64,000 nucleotides of DNA from Aquabacter spiritensis (GTDB lineage: Bacteria > Pseudomonadota > Alphaproteobacteria > Rhizobiales > Xanthobacteraceae): contig NZ_SMAI01000011.1 of the NCBI RefSeq assembly GCF_004346185.1, forward strand, positions 124,001-188,000, read 5' to 3'. Numbering within the stretch: position 1 is the first letter of the stretch; each line of letters opens with the position of its first letter. A program made the position numbers and the translations under genes. A model generated the notes under the pieces. That model had not been told where the DNA came from and searched no databases. It was given only the letters and a program-made list of their open reading frames with translations. Of this stretch, positions 43,771-54,069 are shown piece after piece.

Positions 43771-44610
43771 TCAGCGTTGAGAGGTGCGCGCGACGTGGTC
43801 GCGCAGTTCCTGCAGCGACCCGAACCGCAGCGTGCCGTCCGGCAATTCGGCTTCGATCGAGCCGTCGGTATAGAGCGTGTAGGCCATGCCCCCGACGATG
43901 CCGGACTTCAGCACGCTCGGCTCGGACGCCGGATCGGGGCGGCGCGCGGCGGGCGGCGCAGCAGGAGGCGCGGCGGCGGGCGGCGGCGGAGGCGGTGCGA
44001 AGCCGCGCACCGTCCGCTCGGGCGCGGGCGGCCGGACCGGCTCGGGCGCCGCCTCGGGCTCGGCGGCCGGCGCGGGAAGCGGCGGCTCGATCGGCGGGCG
44101 CATCCGCCCGGTGTCCGTCTCCCCCGGGCGCCCGAGAATGCGGCCGCGGCGCAGCGCATCGGGGAGCGGCGGGGCGACGGCCGGGTCGAGGGCGGCGGTG
44201 GTCTCGGGCCGTCCGAAGCCACGGGTGCGCAGGAAGGGCGGCGGGGCCGGGCGCGGCGGCTCGGCGGGGCGCTCGACGATCGGAAGCGGCTCGGGCTCGG
44301 GTTCCGGCTCGTAAGCCTCCTCCGGCTCGAAGGCGGCGTGGGCCGGCTCGAGGTCGGTGTCGTCGTGGGCCGGGGCCGGGGCAAAGGTGGCGCCCGGCGC
44401 CAAGATGGCATCAAGCCGCTCGGACAATTCCCTCAATTCCTTGAGCACCATGGCGACGGCGATGATGACGATGCCGCCCGACAGGCTCACCGCTCCGGTC
44501 GCGATGAGCGTGTTGCCGAAGGAGGACACGAAGATCGCGATCCCCAGCGCCGCGACCACGAGGCCCGCGAGCGCGAGCAGAAAACCGAGAGCCACCAGGA
44601 ACCGCCACAT
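43771..44610 (-). CDS. Membrane protein with Pro/Glu-rich linker, hypothetical
   Basis: 279-residue product with two N-terminal transmembrane helices (FLVALGFLLALAGLVVAALG and LIATGAVSLSGGIVIIAVAM), a helix LKELRELSERLDAIL, a long low-complexity Pro/Ala/Glu linker (about residues 80-215) and a small conserved C-terminal piece (GGMAYTLYTDGSIEAELPDG). Such proteins are common in Bradyrhizobium-like genomes and have no known function. The start at 44610 puts the first helix at the N-terminus. Confidence 0.75.
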   Translation of the reverse strand: MWRFLVALGFLLALAGLVVAALGIAIFVSSFGNTLIATGAVSLSGGIVIIAVAMVLKELRELSERLDAILAPGATFAPAPAHDDTDLEPAHAAFEPEEAYEPEPEPEPLPIVERPAEPPRPAPPPFLRTRGFGRPETTAALDPAVAPPLPDALRRGRILGRPGETDTGRMRPPIEPPLPAPAAEPEAAPEPVRPPAPERTVRGFAPPPPPPAAAPPAAPPAARRPDPASEPSVLKSGIVGGMAYTLYTDGSIEAELPDGTLRFGSLQELRDHVARTSQR

Positions 44611-44791
44611 CGCCTCACTCCACGCAGGACCGTTCCCCCGGTCCGGTTCATTGCAATCCATGGCAGAAATCGGCGCGCCAAGTGTTGTCCGATCCCCGCG
44701 CCGAGCCTATCTAAGTCGCAGTTCTGGCAGCCCATGCCGGCTTCGAGATGCGGCTGCCGAACTCCTCCCGGACCGAACGCGGAGACGCCCC

Positions 44792-45388
44792 ATGTCCTTC
44801 ACGCTTCCCGACCTGCCTTACTCCTATGACGCGCTCGCGCCCTATATGTCGCGCGAGACGCTGGAATACCATCACGACAAGCATCATCTCGCTTATGTCA
44901 ATAATGGCAACAATCTCCTAAAGGGAACTGAATTCGAGGGAAAATCCCTCGAAGAGATCGTGAAAGGCGCCTACGGCAAGAATGCCGGCCTGTTCAACAA
45001 TGCCGGCCAGCACTATAACCACCTGCATTTCTGGCATTGGATGAAGCCGAACGGCGGCGGCGCCATTCCCGGCGAGCTGGAAAAGAAGATCGTCGAGGAC
45101 ATCGGGTCGGTCGAAAAGTTCAAGGAAGACTTCGTGGCGGCCGGAGTCGGCCAGTTCGGCTCGGGCTGGGCCTGGCTGACGCTGAAGGACGGCAAGCTCT
45201 CGGTCACCAAGACCCCGAACGGCGAGAATCCGCTGGTCCATGGCGGCACCCCGCTGCTGGGTGTCGATGTGTGGGAGCATTCCTATTATATCGACTACCG
45301 CAACCGGCGGCCGGATTATCTGAAGGCTTTCGTCGATCACCTCGTGAACTGGGATTATGTGGCCGAGCTTTACGGCAAGGCCGTCTGA
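44792..45388 (+). CDS. sodB: Iron superoxide dismutase
   Basis: 198-residue Fe/Mn-type superoxide dismutase. Metal ligands lie in YHHDKHH (H27), GQHYNHLHFW, and DVWEHSYYIDY. The glutamine in NNAGQHYN together with the lack of Gln in PNGENPL is the iron-type pattern. The N-terminus MSFTLPDLPYSYDAL is typical. It is followed by an intrinsic terminator at 45421. Confidence 0.94.
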   Translation: MSFTLPDLPYSYDALAPYMSRETLEYHHDKHHLAYVNNGNNLLKGTEFEGKSLEEIVKGAYGKNAGLFNNAGQHYNHLHFWHWMKPNGGGAIPGELEKKIVEDIGSVEKFKEDFVAAGVGQFGSGWAWLTLKDGKLSVTKTPNGENPLVHGGTPLLGVDVWEHSYYIDYRNRRPDYLKAFVDHLVNWDYVAELYGKAV

Positions 45389-45420
45389 GCCGGCGCTCCC
45401 TCCCTTCGAGATTTGACCCG

Positions 45421-45454
45421 TGCCGGGCGCATTCGAGCGTCCGGCATTTTCTTT
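45421..45454 (+). terminator. Intrinsic terminator of sodB
   Basis: TGCCGGGCGC and GCGTCCGGCA form a 10-bp stem (one G-T pair) with a 6-base loop, followed by TTTTCTTT. It lies 32 bp after the sodB stop codon. Confidence 0.85.
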
Positions 45455-45603
45455 GGGCTTGACACCAGATTCGCACAAGCATCCTGCGGCACACACCGAT
45501 ACGTTGCAGCAATAAAATTCCGCACCGCCGTCCGCTGCAATGCAACGCATAATTTTCTTGCAAAGACCGCACTTAAACGGATGATGAAAAAGCTCACGGA
45601 TAT

Positions 45604-47310
45604 GTGACCGACGCTGCTGCCACGCTGTCGCCGGCGGGACATGTTTTGCGGGCCGATGCAGCGCGTTCGAGTTGGATTTACCCACCCATGCGTTTCTTTC
45701 GTGCCGAGTTGCCGACCGCTTTGGCGGATCGGTGTGCGCTGCTGGCGATTGCCGCCGCGGGCGTCGTCGCCCTCTTCACCTTCGGCGATTACGGCCTGGG
45801 CTGGGATGATTTCACCCATTCGCAATATGGCGACCTGCTCTACCGCTATTTTGCCTCCGGGCTGGTGTTCCAGCGGGTCTTTTCCTTCGTCAACCTGTAT
45901 TATTACGGGGGCGGCTTCGACCTCGCCGCGACCTTGATCGCCAAATGGCTGCCGATCGATACATTTGACGGCCGCCGGCTCCTGGGCGCCTTCATCGGCA
46001 TGGTCGGGCTTCTGGTCGTATGGCGCACCGGACGGCGGATCGGCGGGCCGGTCTGCGGCCTGGTCGCGGTCTGCCTGCTGCTGATCTGCCCGCTTTATTA
46101 CGGGCATATCTTCATGAATGCGAAGGATGCCCCCTTCGCGGTCGCGGTCGCCACCCTGGTCTATGCCATGGTGCGGGCGCTCGACGAATATCCGACGCCC
46201 TCCTGGCGCACCGTCGCCCTGTTCGGGCTCAGCCTCGGCCTCGCGGTCGGCAGCCGGGTGCTCGGCCTCATCGCGCTCGCTTATGCCGGCCTCGCCGTGC
46301 TTCTCCTGTTCGGCCTGGAATGGCGCGGCCTGGGATTCAAGGCCGCCGGCCTGCGCCTCCTCGGCGCCCTCGGGCTGATGGCGCTGGGTCTCCCCCTCGC
46401 TTATCTGGTGCTCGGCGTGGTGTGGCCATGGGCCGTGGTCGAGCCGCTGAACCCGATCCATGCGCTGTCCTATTACTCCCATTTCTGGGAGGTGCCGTGG
46501 CGCGAACTCTATGAGGGTCGGCCGATCCTGGTTCCGGACATGCCGCGCACCTATGTGCCGACGCTGTTCGCCGTGCAGATGCCGGAACTGTTCCTCGGCC
46601 TCGCTCTGGCAGGGGCGGCCGGCGCGCTGGTCGGCGCCCTCGCCGGCAAGGCACCGCCGACCCGCCGCGCCCAATTGATGCTGATCGCGGCGGCGGCGCT
46701 GTTCCCGATCCTGCTGACCGTGGCGACCCGGCCGGTCATGTATAACGGCATCCGGCACTTCGTTTTCGTCACCCCTGCGCTGGCGGTCCTCGGCGGGCTC
46801 GCCGGCGCCTGGATCTGGGGCGCTCTGGCACGCCGGACGCTGGCGCTGCGCGCCGCGGCGGCCGCAGTGTTCGCGGGCGGGCTGATCGTGCCGGCGGTGG
46901 AACTCGCGCAGCTTCACCCTTATCAATATACCTATTACAATCATTTCGTCGGCGGCGTGCGCGGCGCCGACGACAAGTTCATGCTGGATTATTGGGGCCT
47001 CGCCTTCAAACAGGCCGCGGCCGAACTCGACGAATATGTCGACGAGCACCGCCGGTCGCTGCCGCAGGGCCGGAAGTTCCGGGTGGCGGTCTGCGGGCCG
47101 CACCGTGCCGCGGCGGCGGAACTGGGGCCGCGCTACGAGACCACCTACGACACGTTCGGCGCCGACTTCGCCCTGATGCTGGGCGAGTTCTATTGCGCCA
47201 CCGTCCCGGCCCCGGTGATCGTGAAGATCGAGCGCGACGGCGTGGTCTATGCCCGGGTCTACGACACCCGCGGCCGCTCTTTCCCGAGCGTCTTCGCCGC
47301 CGGCCAATAG
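45604..47310 (+). CDS. Membrane glycosyltransferase-like protein (GT39-like)
   Basis: 568-residue polytopic protein with 9-11 hydrophobic helices. The first loop holds GLGWDDFTHSQYGDLLYRYF with an acidic pair, and a second conserved loop is YYGHIFMNAKDAPFA, both as in GT-C dolichyl-phosphate-type mannosyltransferases. The C-terminal 130 residues are soluble. It starts with GTG at 45604; an ATG at 45688 is another option. The transferred sugar and acceptor are unknown. It is not in an operon with the GT at 41967. Confidence 0.7.
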   Translation: MTDAAATLSPAGHVLRADAARSSWIYPPMRFFRAELPTALADRCALLAIAAAGVVALFTFGDYGLGWDDFTHSQYGDLLYRYFASGLVFQRVFSFVNLYYYGGGFDLAATLIAKWLPIDTFDGRRLLGAFIGMVGLLVVWRTGRRIGGPVCGLVAVCLLLICPLYYGHIFMNAKDAPFAVAVATLVYAMVRALDEYPTPSWRTVALFGLSLGLAVGSRVLGLIALAYAGLAVLLLFGLEWRGLGFKAAGLRLLGALGLMALGLPLAYLVLGVVWPWAVVEPLNPIHALSYYSHFWEVPWRELYEGRPILVPDMPRTYVPTLFAVQMPELFLGLALAGAAGALVGALAGKAPPTRRAQLMLIAAAALFPILLTVATRPVMYNGIRHFVFVTPALAVLGGLAGAWIWGALARRTLALRAAAAAVFAGGLIVPAVELAQLHPYQYTYYNHFVGGVRGADDKFMLDYWGLAFKQAAAELDEYVDEHRRSLPQGRKFRVAVCGPHRAAAAELGPRYETTYDTFGADFALMLGEFYCATVPAPVIVKIERDGVVYARVYDTRGRSFPSVFAAGQ

Positions 47311-47389
47311 ACGCCGCCGCGCAGCGCTGCCGAACCGGGGCGGACGCGCGGTCCGCTCCGGCTCGCATTCCTGTCGAACCCGCCGGGCC

Positions 47390-48802
47390 TCATTTGGCCG
47401 AGAGCAGGTCCTTGACCCCGAGGAGGACGAACTCGTTGTCGTCCGCCTTCTGGGGCGCCCGGCCGGCCGAGAAGGGCAGATTGTTGTCGTTGCCGACGAC
47501 GATGTGCGCCGGATCCACCATCACGACGTTTTCGATGGTGAAGAAGGGGAAGTTCAGGCGGCCGCCGGCGGCGCCCTGCTTGGCCTTGCCGGCGGGATCC
47601 TGCATCGCCATCAGATCGATATAGCCGATCTTGCGCATCGCCTGTCCGGCCATTTCGGGCGTGAACACGACCTTGTAGACGCGCTTGAACGCGGCCGGCT
47701 TGGCAAAGCAGGTCGGCTCGATTTTGCCGGGCGCGCAGGCGGCGGCCGGGGACCCTTCCAGGCTGTCGCGCTCGATCACCAGAGCGGTGGTCGCGTCGAT
47801 CATGTTGAAGTCGCCGATGGCGTTCCCCGCCACGGCCAGCGGGTATTTCCAGAAGCGGCCGGTCCATTGCCGGGACGGGATGTCGAATTCGATCACGCGC
47901 AGATATTCCGCGCCGCCGTCCATCTCCTTGCCGCCGTCCGCCGTCGCGAGCGGGCCTTCGAGCATCGCATAAAGCTTGGTCTTGTCGGGCGAGATCGCCA
48001 TGCCCTCGAAGCCCTTGGAGCGGAACACCTCGAACGCCACCTTGCCGCCCGGCGCGCCGGGCAGCGCGAGGGACGGATTGTCGGGCGAGCGCACCGTCTT
48101 GCCATCGACCTTGGTGTCATAGACCGCCTTCACCTTGCCGCTGGCATCGGCCTCGATGAGGAAGGGGCCGAATTCTTCGCCGAGCCACACGCTGTCGCCG
48201 GCCACCTGGATCGATTCCAGGTCGAAATCGGCGCCCGTGAGATAGCGGCCCTCGGTACCTTCCATGGCGATCGGGAAGGTCACCTTGCGGTCGGGATCGC
48301 GCAGGAAGACGGTCTCCGTGCGGGTGATCGTGCCGGCTTTGAAGTCCATCGCCAGGCGGTGGAACATCAGCATGGCGTCGGCCGAATTGGCTTTCGAGCC
48401 GAAGCCATTGTCGGTCAGGACGAGAAACCGCCCGTCGCCCTCGGCGACGATGCCGGAAAAGCCCTGCACCGGCTGCCCGCTGAGCGGGAGGCTGAAGCCG
48501 GTCGCGCGCGGCGCCGCCTTGTCGGAGAGGACGCTGGTCGCCGGCACCGAGCCGACCGCATCGTTGCGCGCCCGGTCGGGTCCGGCGAATTTGCCGGACA
48601 CACCGAGATCCTTCGGCGCATCCGCCGGAGCCGCGATGAAGCTCGCGGCCGGCAGGACCACATGGCCCTCCACCACGGCCGGAAATGCGGCGCCCTCGGT
48701 CGCTGCCGCGGGCGCCGGCTGCTGGGCCGAGGCCGGAGCGGCCAGAAGAGATGTGCCAGCTAAAAGAATTGCGGAAAGAATCGGAAGCTTTCGCATATTC
48801 AT
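47390..48802 (-). CDS. Periplasmic phytase-like / esterase-like protein
   Basis: 470-residue exported protein with a Sec signal (LPILSAILLAGTSLLAAPAS, cleavage after ASA). It carries the phytase-like beta-propeller domain (PF13449 type): GFSGIVAEGDGRFLVLTDNGFGSK in part, FDLESIQVAGDSVWLGEE, and FEGMAISPDKTKLYAMLEG. Enzymatic activity is not proven for the family; phosphate-ester hydrolysis is a guess. It converges with the GT at 45604. Confidence 0.82.
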   Translation of the reverse strand: MNMRKLPILSAILLAGTSLLAAPASAQQPAPAAATEGAAFPAVVEGHVVLPAASFIAAPADAPKDLGVSGKFAGPDRARNDAVGSVPATSVLSDKAAPRATGFSLPLSGQPVQGFSGIVAEGDGRFLVLTDNGFGSKANSADAMLMFHRLAMDFKAGTITRTETVFLRDPDRKVTFPIAMEGTEGRYLTGADFDLESIQVAGDSVWLGEEFGPFLIEADASGKVKAVYDTKVDGKTVRSPDNPSLALPGAPGGKVAFEVFRSKGFEGMAISPDKTKLYAMLEGPLATADGGKEMDGGAEYLRVIEFDIPSRQWTGRFWKYPLAVAGNAIGDFNMIDATTALVIERDSLEGSPAAACAPGKIEPTCFAKPAAFKRVYKVVFTPEMAGQAMRKIGYIDLMAMQDPAGKAKQGAAGGRLNFPFFTIENVVMVDPAHIVVGNDNNLPFSAGRAPQKADDNEFVLLGVKDLLSAK

Positions 48803-48884
48803 CTCCGTGTCATCGCCACGGAGATGTCTAGACGCTGCGGCATGTCAAAGCCGCGACATGGCCATCACACTTGAATGACGTCCC

Positions 48885-49868
48885 TCAAACCCATCTTAGC
48901 CGGCGGAACAACCAGGCGAGACTGAGGGCGAGCGCGATCAGAAGCGCCGAAATGAGCCAGAAGGATTCCGGATCGTCGACGCCGGGAATGCCGCCGACAT
49001 TCATCCCGAACAGTCCGGACACGAAGGTGAGCGGCGCGAACACCACGGTCACGACGGCGAGAACCAGCATCGATTTGTTCATCTGCTCGGCCCTGCGGTC
49101 GACCATCTGATCGCGGATCAGGGCCGCACGCTCGCGGATGGAATCGAGCTCTTCGGTAAAGCGCGCCACGCGGTCCGCCGCATCGCGCAGCCGCGTGCGG
49201 TCCTTCGGTCCGAGCCAGGGGTCGTCCTCGGTGGAGAAGTGGTTCAGCGCCTCGCGCTGGGGCGCGATATGGCGGCGCAGCTTGATGGCGAGGCGCCGCA
49301 GAATGGCGAGCTTGGGCAGGAGATCGCGCGCCTCCGCCTTCTCGACCGCATCCTCCAGTTCGTCCGCCTCGTCCATCAAGGCCGAGATCACCGGATCCAG
49401 CCGGTCGACCAGCCGCAGGCCGAGATCGGAGACCATCTCGCCCTGGGTCCGCGGGCACCGGGCGCGGCCGAGCGATTCCACATAATCGGCGATCGCCGAA
49501 ATCGGCTCGTGCTGCAACGTGATGATGCGCCGTGCATCGACCCACATATGCAGGCCGAGGAGATCTTCCGGGAGCGCATTGCGGTGCAGATTGACGGCCC
49601 GCAGCACCAGGAAGGCACTGTCGGCGAACAGCGAGCAGCGCGGCCGGCTCTCATCCTCGAGCATGCCTTCGAGGATAAGCGGATCGATGCCGCTCTGGTT
49701 GCACAGCCAGTCCTGCGGGCTCCTCTGGAGGCGGCGGAAATGCAGCCAGACGAAGCCTTCCTCGATCGGGCCGAGGTTTCTCACCTCATCCCAATCCAGG
49801 CGACGCCCGCCGCCCCGGCCGTCGAACTGCCAGCCCTCCAGAAGACCTTCCGTATCCGGTGCCGACAT
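48885..49868 (-). CDS. zntB: Zinc transporter of the CorA family, ZntB type
   Basis: 327-residue protein with a large N-terminal cytoplasmic domain and two C-terminal helices. The signature GMN is in SGLFGMNVGGIPG between helix 1 (VLAVVTVVFAPLTFV) and helix 2 (LISALLIALALSLAWLF). The soluble part matches ZntB (EGFVWLHF, DARRIITLQH). The start ATG at 49868 gives MSAPDTEGLL. Confidence 0.88.
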   Translation of the reverse strand: MSAPDTEGLLEGWQFDGRGGGRRLDWDEVRNLGPIEEGFVWLHFRRLQRSPQDWLCNQSGIDPLILEGMLEDESRPRCSLFADSAFLVLRAVNLHRNALPEDLLGLHMWVDARRIITLQHEPISAIADYVESLGRARCPRTQGEMVSDLGLRLVDRLDPVISALMDEADELEDAVEKAEARDLLPKLAILRRLAIKLRRHIAPQREALNHFSTEDDPWLGPKDRTRLRDAADRVARFTEELDSIRERAALIRDQMVDRRAEQMNKSMLVLAVVTVVFAPLTFVSGLFGMNVGGIPGVDDPESFWLISALLIALALSLAWLFRRLRWV

Positions 49869-49974
49869 GCCTCCCCCTGCGCGCGCGCCACATTCCTGCC
49901 AGAAAGCCCCGGCGGGGGAAAGCGCCAAACCGACAGGTTCCGTTTCGCGCGAGACCGCCGGTTGCGCGCGTGCC

Positions 49975-51354
49975 TCAGGCGAGAGCGTCGAGGATGCGCA
50001 CCCAGCTGCGCGTGCCCTTTCGGAACGAGGCCATGTCGTATTTCTCGTTCGGCGAATGCACCCGGTCGTCGTCGAGGCCGAAGCCGATCAGCAGCGTGTC
50101 CATGCCCAAGACGGCCTTGAACTGGCCGACGATGGGGATCGACCCGCCGGAACCGATCTCGACCGGCGCACGGCCCCATTCGGCCTCGAGCGCGCCCGCC
50201 GCCTTCGCGAGGTCCGGGCTCTCCGGCGGGACCAGCACGGCCCGGCTCCCTTCGCCGAAGCTCAGCTGCACCTTGCAGTCCGCCGGCACGCGCGCCGCCA
50301 CGAAATCGGCGAAGGCCGATTTGATCGCGGCCGGGTCCTGATCGGCCACGAGGCGGAAGGAAATCTTGGCGGTCGCCGAAGCGGGGATGATGGTCTTGCT
50401 CCCCTGCCCGGTATAGCCGCCATACATGCCGTTCACCTCGGCGGTGGGGCGGGACTGGATCTGCTCGATCAGCATGCGGTCGGCTTCACCGGCGGAAATC
50501 GCAAGGCCGACGGGCCCGAGGAAGCTCTCCGCGGTGAAGCCGAGCCCGGCCCATTGCCGGCGCACCGCCTCCGGGGGTTCGCGCACCGCATCGTAGAAGC
50601 CGGGAATGGTGACGCGCCCGGCGGCATCGTGCAGATCGGCGATGATCCCGGCGAGGACGTGGGTGGGGTTGCGCGCCGCGCCGCCGAACAGACCGGAATG
50701 CAGATCGCGGTCGGCGCCCGAAACGGTCAGTTCGCAATGGACGATGCCGCGGAGCGCCGTCGTGATGGCCGGCGTGTCGCGGTCCCACATGCCGGTGTCG
50801 CACACCAGCGCGACATCGGCGGCAAGCTCGCCGGCATGCGCCGCGAGGAAGGCCGGCAGGCTCGGCGAGCCGCACTCCTCTTCGCCCTCGAGCAGCACCG
50901 TCACGTCGACCGGCAGCCGCCCCGCAACGTCGCGGTGGGCGCGCAGCGCTTCGAGAAAGGTGAAGACCTGTCCCTTGTCGTCGCATGCCCCGCGTCCGAC
51001 GATCCGGGCGCGGCCGGACGCGTCCGTCGCCAGAACCGGCTCGAAGGGCGGCGTCTCCCAAAGATCGAGAGGATCGACCGGCTGGACGTCGTAATGGCCG
51101 TAGAACAGAACGCGCCGCGCCGCGCCGGTATCGGTGCGGCCGATCACGGCGGGGTGGCCGGCCGTTTCGCGCACCGAAGCCGAAAGGCCGAGTTCGCCGA
51201 GCGTCGCGGCCGCCGATTCGGCGGCGAGCCGGCATTGGGCCGCAAAGGCCGGATCTGTCGAGATGCTGGGGATGCGCAGAAAGGCGAACAGCCGCTCGAC
51301 ACTCGCATCCAATTGTCCGTCAACGCGGTTCAAGACGTCGTCCAGCGCGGCCAT
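49975..51354 (-). CDS. M20 family metallopeptidase (dipeptidase)
   Basis: 459-residue M20/M25/M40 peptidase. Zinc-ligand motifs are YGHYDVQPVDP, ACDDKGQ and EGEEECGSPSL; the dimerisation domain lies between about residues 205 and 360. This long subfamily acts as a dipeptidase or carnosinase-like enzyme in the cytosol. The ATG at 51354 gives MAALDDVLNRV. Confidence 0.9.
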   Translation of the reverse strand: MAALDDVLNRVDGQLDASVERLFAFLRIPSISTDPAFAAQCRLAAESAAATLGELGLSASVRETAGHPAVIGRTDTGAARRVLFYGHYDVQPVDPLDLWETPPFEPVLATDASGRARIVGRGACDDKGQVFTFLEALRAHRDVAGRLPVDVTVLLEGEEECGSPSLPAFLAAHAGELAADVALVCDTGMWDRDTPAITTALRGIVHCELTVSGADRDLHSGLFGGAARNPTHVLAGIIADLHDAAGRVTIPGFYDAVREPPEAVRRQWAGLGFTAESFLGPVGLAISAGEADRMLIEQIQSRPTAEVNGMYGGYTGQGSKTIIPASATAKISFRLVADQDPAAIKSAFADFVAARVPADCKVQLSFGEGSRAVLVPPESPDLAKAAGALEAEWGRAPVEIGSGGSIPIVGQFKAVLGMDTLLIGFGLDDDRVHSPNEKYDMASFRKGTRSWVRILDALA

Positions 51355-51523
51355 GTGATCCTCGGAGGGTCGGTGAAACCCGCTTCGGCGGAACGCGGTG
51401 GCTCCGACCGGCACGGGCGCGTGCGGCCGCCATCGGGGCTCAGGATCGGCGCGGCGTCAAGGATGCGGCGGGAGAATTCGGCGGGCGCGGCGCCAGCCGC
51501 GCCCCCGCCGGCTGCAAGACAGC

Positions 51524-51552
51524 AAAAAACCGGTCCCCCTCGAGGGGACCGG
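51524..51552 (-). terminator. Intrinsic terminator of the receiver-like gene
   Basis: On the minus strand CCGGTCCCC and GGGGACCGG form a 9-bp stem with a 5-base loop, followed by TTTTTT. It lies 63 bp after the stop of the gene at 51615-52046. Confidence 0.85.
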
Positions 51553-51614
51553 CGACTCAAGCCCGGAAGTGACGGCCGATGTGCCTGCGGCCCCGGCGGA
51601 CACGGGTCCCGCCG

Positions 51615-52046
51615 TCAGCCGACGGCGGCGGTCGCATCCTGCGCGGCGGAGGTCTGCGCAGCCGCGGGGCGTTGCACACGCCGCGCCCTCTGCAGGACCG
51701 ATCCGATGCGACGATAGAGCAGCCGGGGCAGGAGCGGCATGCCGACCGCGGCGTCATAGCCGCCCCGGCCCGCCGCGCGCGTCAGGCTGTGGGAGGTTCC
51801 GTCCGCGACGACCACGGCCGGAACCGCGTCGCCGGTGTCACGGAACGGGTGATCCGGCATCTCGTCCACCGTCCCGACCTGGACGACGACCACGTCGAAA
51901 TTGCGGGGAAGATCGCGCGCTTCCGCAATCGTTTCGACCTCGGTCACGGCGCCGACGCCCAAGGCGGTCAGGCCGAGACGGGTGGTCTCGCGACGGTCGG
52001 AATCGGAGTCGATGATAAGAATGCGGGCGGTTGGCAACACCTTCAT
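51615..52046 (-). CDS. Degenerate receiver-domain protein
   Basis: 143-residue protein that looks like a CheY-type receiver: ILIIDSDSDRRETTRLGL is beta1 with its acidic cluster and helix 1. The phosphorylation Asp at the end of beta3 is replaced by Gln (VVVVQVG), and the usual Thr/Ser and Lys at the ends of beta4 and beta5 are also missing. So it is likely a phosphorylation-independent pseudo-receiver. No kinase gene is nearby. The tail after residue 120 is Ala/Gln-rich. Confidence 0.7.
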   Translation of the reverse strand: MKVLPTARILIIDSDSDRRETTRLGLTALGVGAVTEVETIAEARDLPRNFDVVVVQVGTVDEMPDHPFRDTGDAVPAVVVADGTSHSLTRAAGRGGYDAAVGMPLLPRLLYRRIGSVLQRARRVQRPAAAQTSAAQDATAAVG

Positions 52047-52213
52047 GGGGCGCTCCGGTTTGGGAGCAACCCGGCCGTGGCACGGCCGGGTCGCAAATTG
52101 AGCGACGCCGGCCGAACGTAACTCCCCGCAATCACGTCCGACTCGAATTTAGGATACCAGATGGCCGGCATGAAGCAAACACTACCATCGTCCTACCGTA
52201 GCGCCCGAGCTTT

Positions 52214-53824
52214 CTAGCGGCGCAGACCGCCCAGCAGGCCCCGGAGAATCGCCCGTCCGAGCTGACGCCCGACCTCGGAAGCGGCGGACCGCGCCATTTG
52301 GCGGACGGCCGCTTCGGAGGTGGACATGCGGGTCGACGGCCGCGCGGGCGGGCGGGAATCCGGCGGCGCCGGCGTGGCCGGTCCGGAGCTTCGGCCCCCG
52401 GCTTTCGGCACGGAGGTCCCGCCGCGGCGCGGTTCGGATCCGGGCGCCGGCCGCCCCGCCGCCGCTCCATCCGCCACCCGGCCGTCCCGCTGCGGCGCCG
52501 CCCGGTCGCGCAACATTTCGAAGGCCGAGTGCCGGTCCACCAGGGTCCCATAGGCGGCCCGCAGCGGACTTCGCGCGATTGCGGCCGCCCTCAGCTCCGG
52601 CGCGATCGGGCCGACCCGGGCGCGCGGCGGCGCAATCAGCGTCCGGGCCACCATGGTCGGCGTCCCGTTGCCTTCGAGCACCGAGACCAGCGCCTCGCCC
52701 TTGCCGAGTTCGGTGATGGCGGCGGCGGTGTCGATCTCGGGGTTCGGGCGGAAGGTTTCGGCTGCGGCCTTCACCGCCTTCTGATCCCGCGGGGTGAAGG
52801 CGCGCAGCGCGTGCTGGACCCGATTGCCGAGCTGCGACAGCACCTTGTCGGGCACGTCGAGCGGATTCTGGGTGACGAAATAGACCCCGACGCCCTTCGA
52901 CCGGATGAGGCGGACCACCTGCTCCACCTTTTCGAGCAGGACCTTGGGCGCGGCGTCGAACAGGAGGTGCGCCTCGTCGAAGAAGAAGACCAGCTTCGGC
53001 TTGTCGAGGTCACCGACCTCGGGCAGTTCCTCGAACAGTTCCGACAGCAGCCACAGCAGGAAACAGGCATAGAGCCGCGGCGCGCCCATCAGCCGGTCGG
53101 CGGCGAGCAGATTGACGACGCCGCGGCCGGCGGCATCGACGCGCATCAGATCGGCGATCTTCAGCGCCGGCTCGCCGAAGAAGGCGTCCGCCCCCTGATT
53201 CTCCAACACCAGCAATTGCCGCTGGATCGCGCCGACCGTCGCCGGCGCGACATTGCCGTAGACCCGGCCGAGGGATGCGGCATTGTCCCCGACGAAGGTC
53301 ATCAAAGCTCGGAGGTCCTTGAGGTCGAGGAGCAGCATTCCCTCTTCGTCGGCGACCCGGAAGGCGATGTTGAGCACCCCTTCCTGGGTGTCGTTCAGTC
53401 CGAGCAGGCGCGCGATGAGAAGCGGCCCCATTTCCGAGACCGTGGCACGGATCGGATGCCCCGCGGTGCCGAACAGGTCCCAGAATTCCACCGGAAACGT
53501 CTCCGGCGCATAAGCGATGCCGATGGCGGCCGCGCGCGCCACGAGGAAGTCCCGCGCCTCGCCCCGCGCCGCGATGCCCGACAGGTCACCCTTGATGTCG
53601 GGCGCGAACACCGGCACCCCGGCACGCGAAAATCCCTCCGCCAGGACCTGGAGCGTGACCGTCTTGCCGGTGCCGGTGGCGCCGGTCACGAGGCCGTGCC
53701 GGTTGGCGAGCCGCAGATCGAGCCAGGCGTCGCCGAAGCGGGGCTGGGCATCCGGCTCGCCGGCGGGCATGGGCGAGAAGCTGCGCCCGAGCAGGATGTG
53801 TCCGTCCGATCCCGGCTTTTCCAT
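52214..53824 (-). CDS. HerA-like ATPase, DUF853 family (YjgR type)
   Basis: 536-residue protein with the Walker A motif [12 protein letters not shown], Walker [14 protein letters not shown] and the sensor-like [12 protein letters not shown]. It belongs to the HerA/FtsK-like DUF853 family (E. coli YjgR), whose role is uncertain. The C-terminal 80 residues form a Pro/Gly-rich linker and a last helix [16 protein letters not shown]. The ATG at 53824 is used; the upstream frame has no family sequence. Confidence 0.9.
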   Translation of the reverse strand: MEKPGSDGHILLGRSFSPMPAGEPDAQPRFGDAWLDLRLANRHGLVTGATGTGKTVTLQVLAEGFSRAGVPVFAPDIKGDLSGIAARGEARDFLVARAAAIGIAYAPETFPVEFWDLFGTAGHPIRATVSEMGPLLIARLLGLNDTQEGVLNIAFRVADEEGMLLLDLKDLRALMTFVGDNAASLGRVYGNVAPATVGAIQRQLLVLENQGADAFFGEPALKIADLMRVDAAGRGVVNLLAADRLMGAPRLYACFLLWLLSELFEELPEVGDLDKPKLVFFFDEAHLLFDAAPKVLLEKVEQVVRLIRSKGVGVYFVTQNPLDVPDKVLSQLGNRVQHALRAFTPRDQKAVKAAAETFRPNPEIDTAAAITELGKGEALVSVLEGNGTPTMVARTLIAPPRARVGPIAPELRAAAIARSPLRAAYGTLVDRHSAFEMLRDRAAPQRDGRVADGAAAGRPAPGSEPRRGGTSVPKAGGRSSGPATPAPPDSRPPARPSTRMSTSEAAVRQMARSAASEVGRQLGRAILRGLLGGLRR

Positions 53825-54069
53825 AGCGCGCTTCCGTCTTTCGCTTCTCTCGTCCGCGCCTCTCTTCTTGCGCTCCCGGCGGCCACGCACAAGAGCACCC
53901 GCGACACCCGGACGGCGGCCGCCGCTTGCCTCGGGGACGGGGCACGGCCAATATCCCGGCTCGGCCGAGCGCCGATCCGGCCGGCGATCCCGCCTCCTCG
54001 CCATTGCGGGGCCGCGCCGCGGCCCGGATCGCGGCGTATCGATTGAACGGGCTCTACCGGAGGTGCGCC

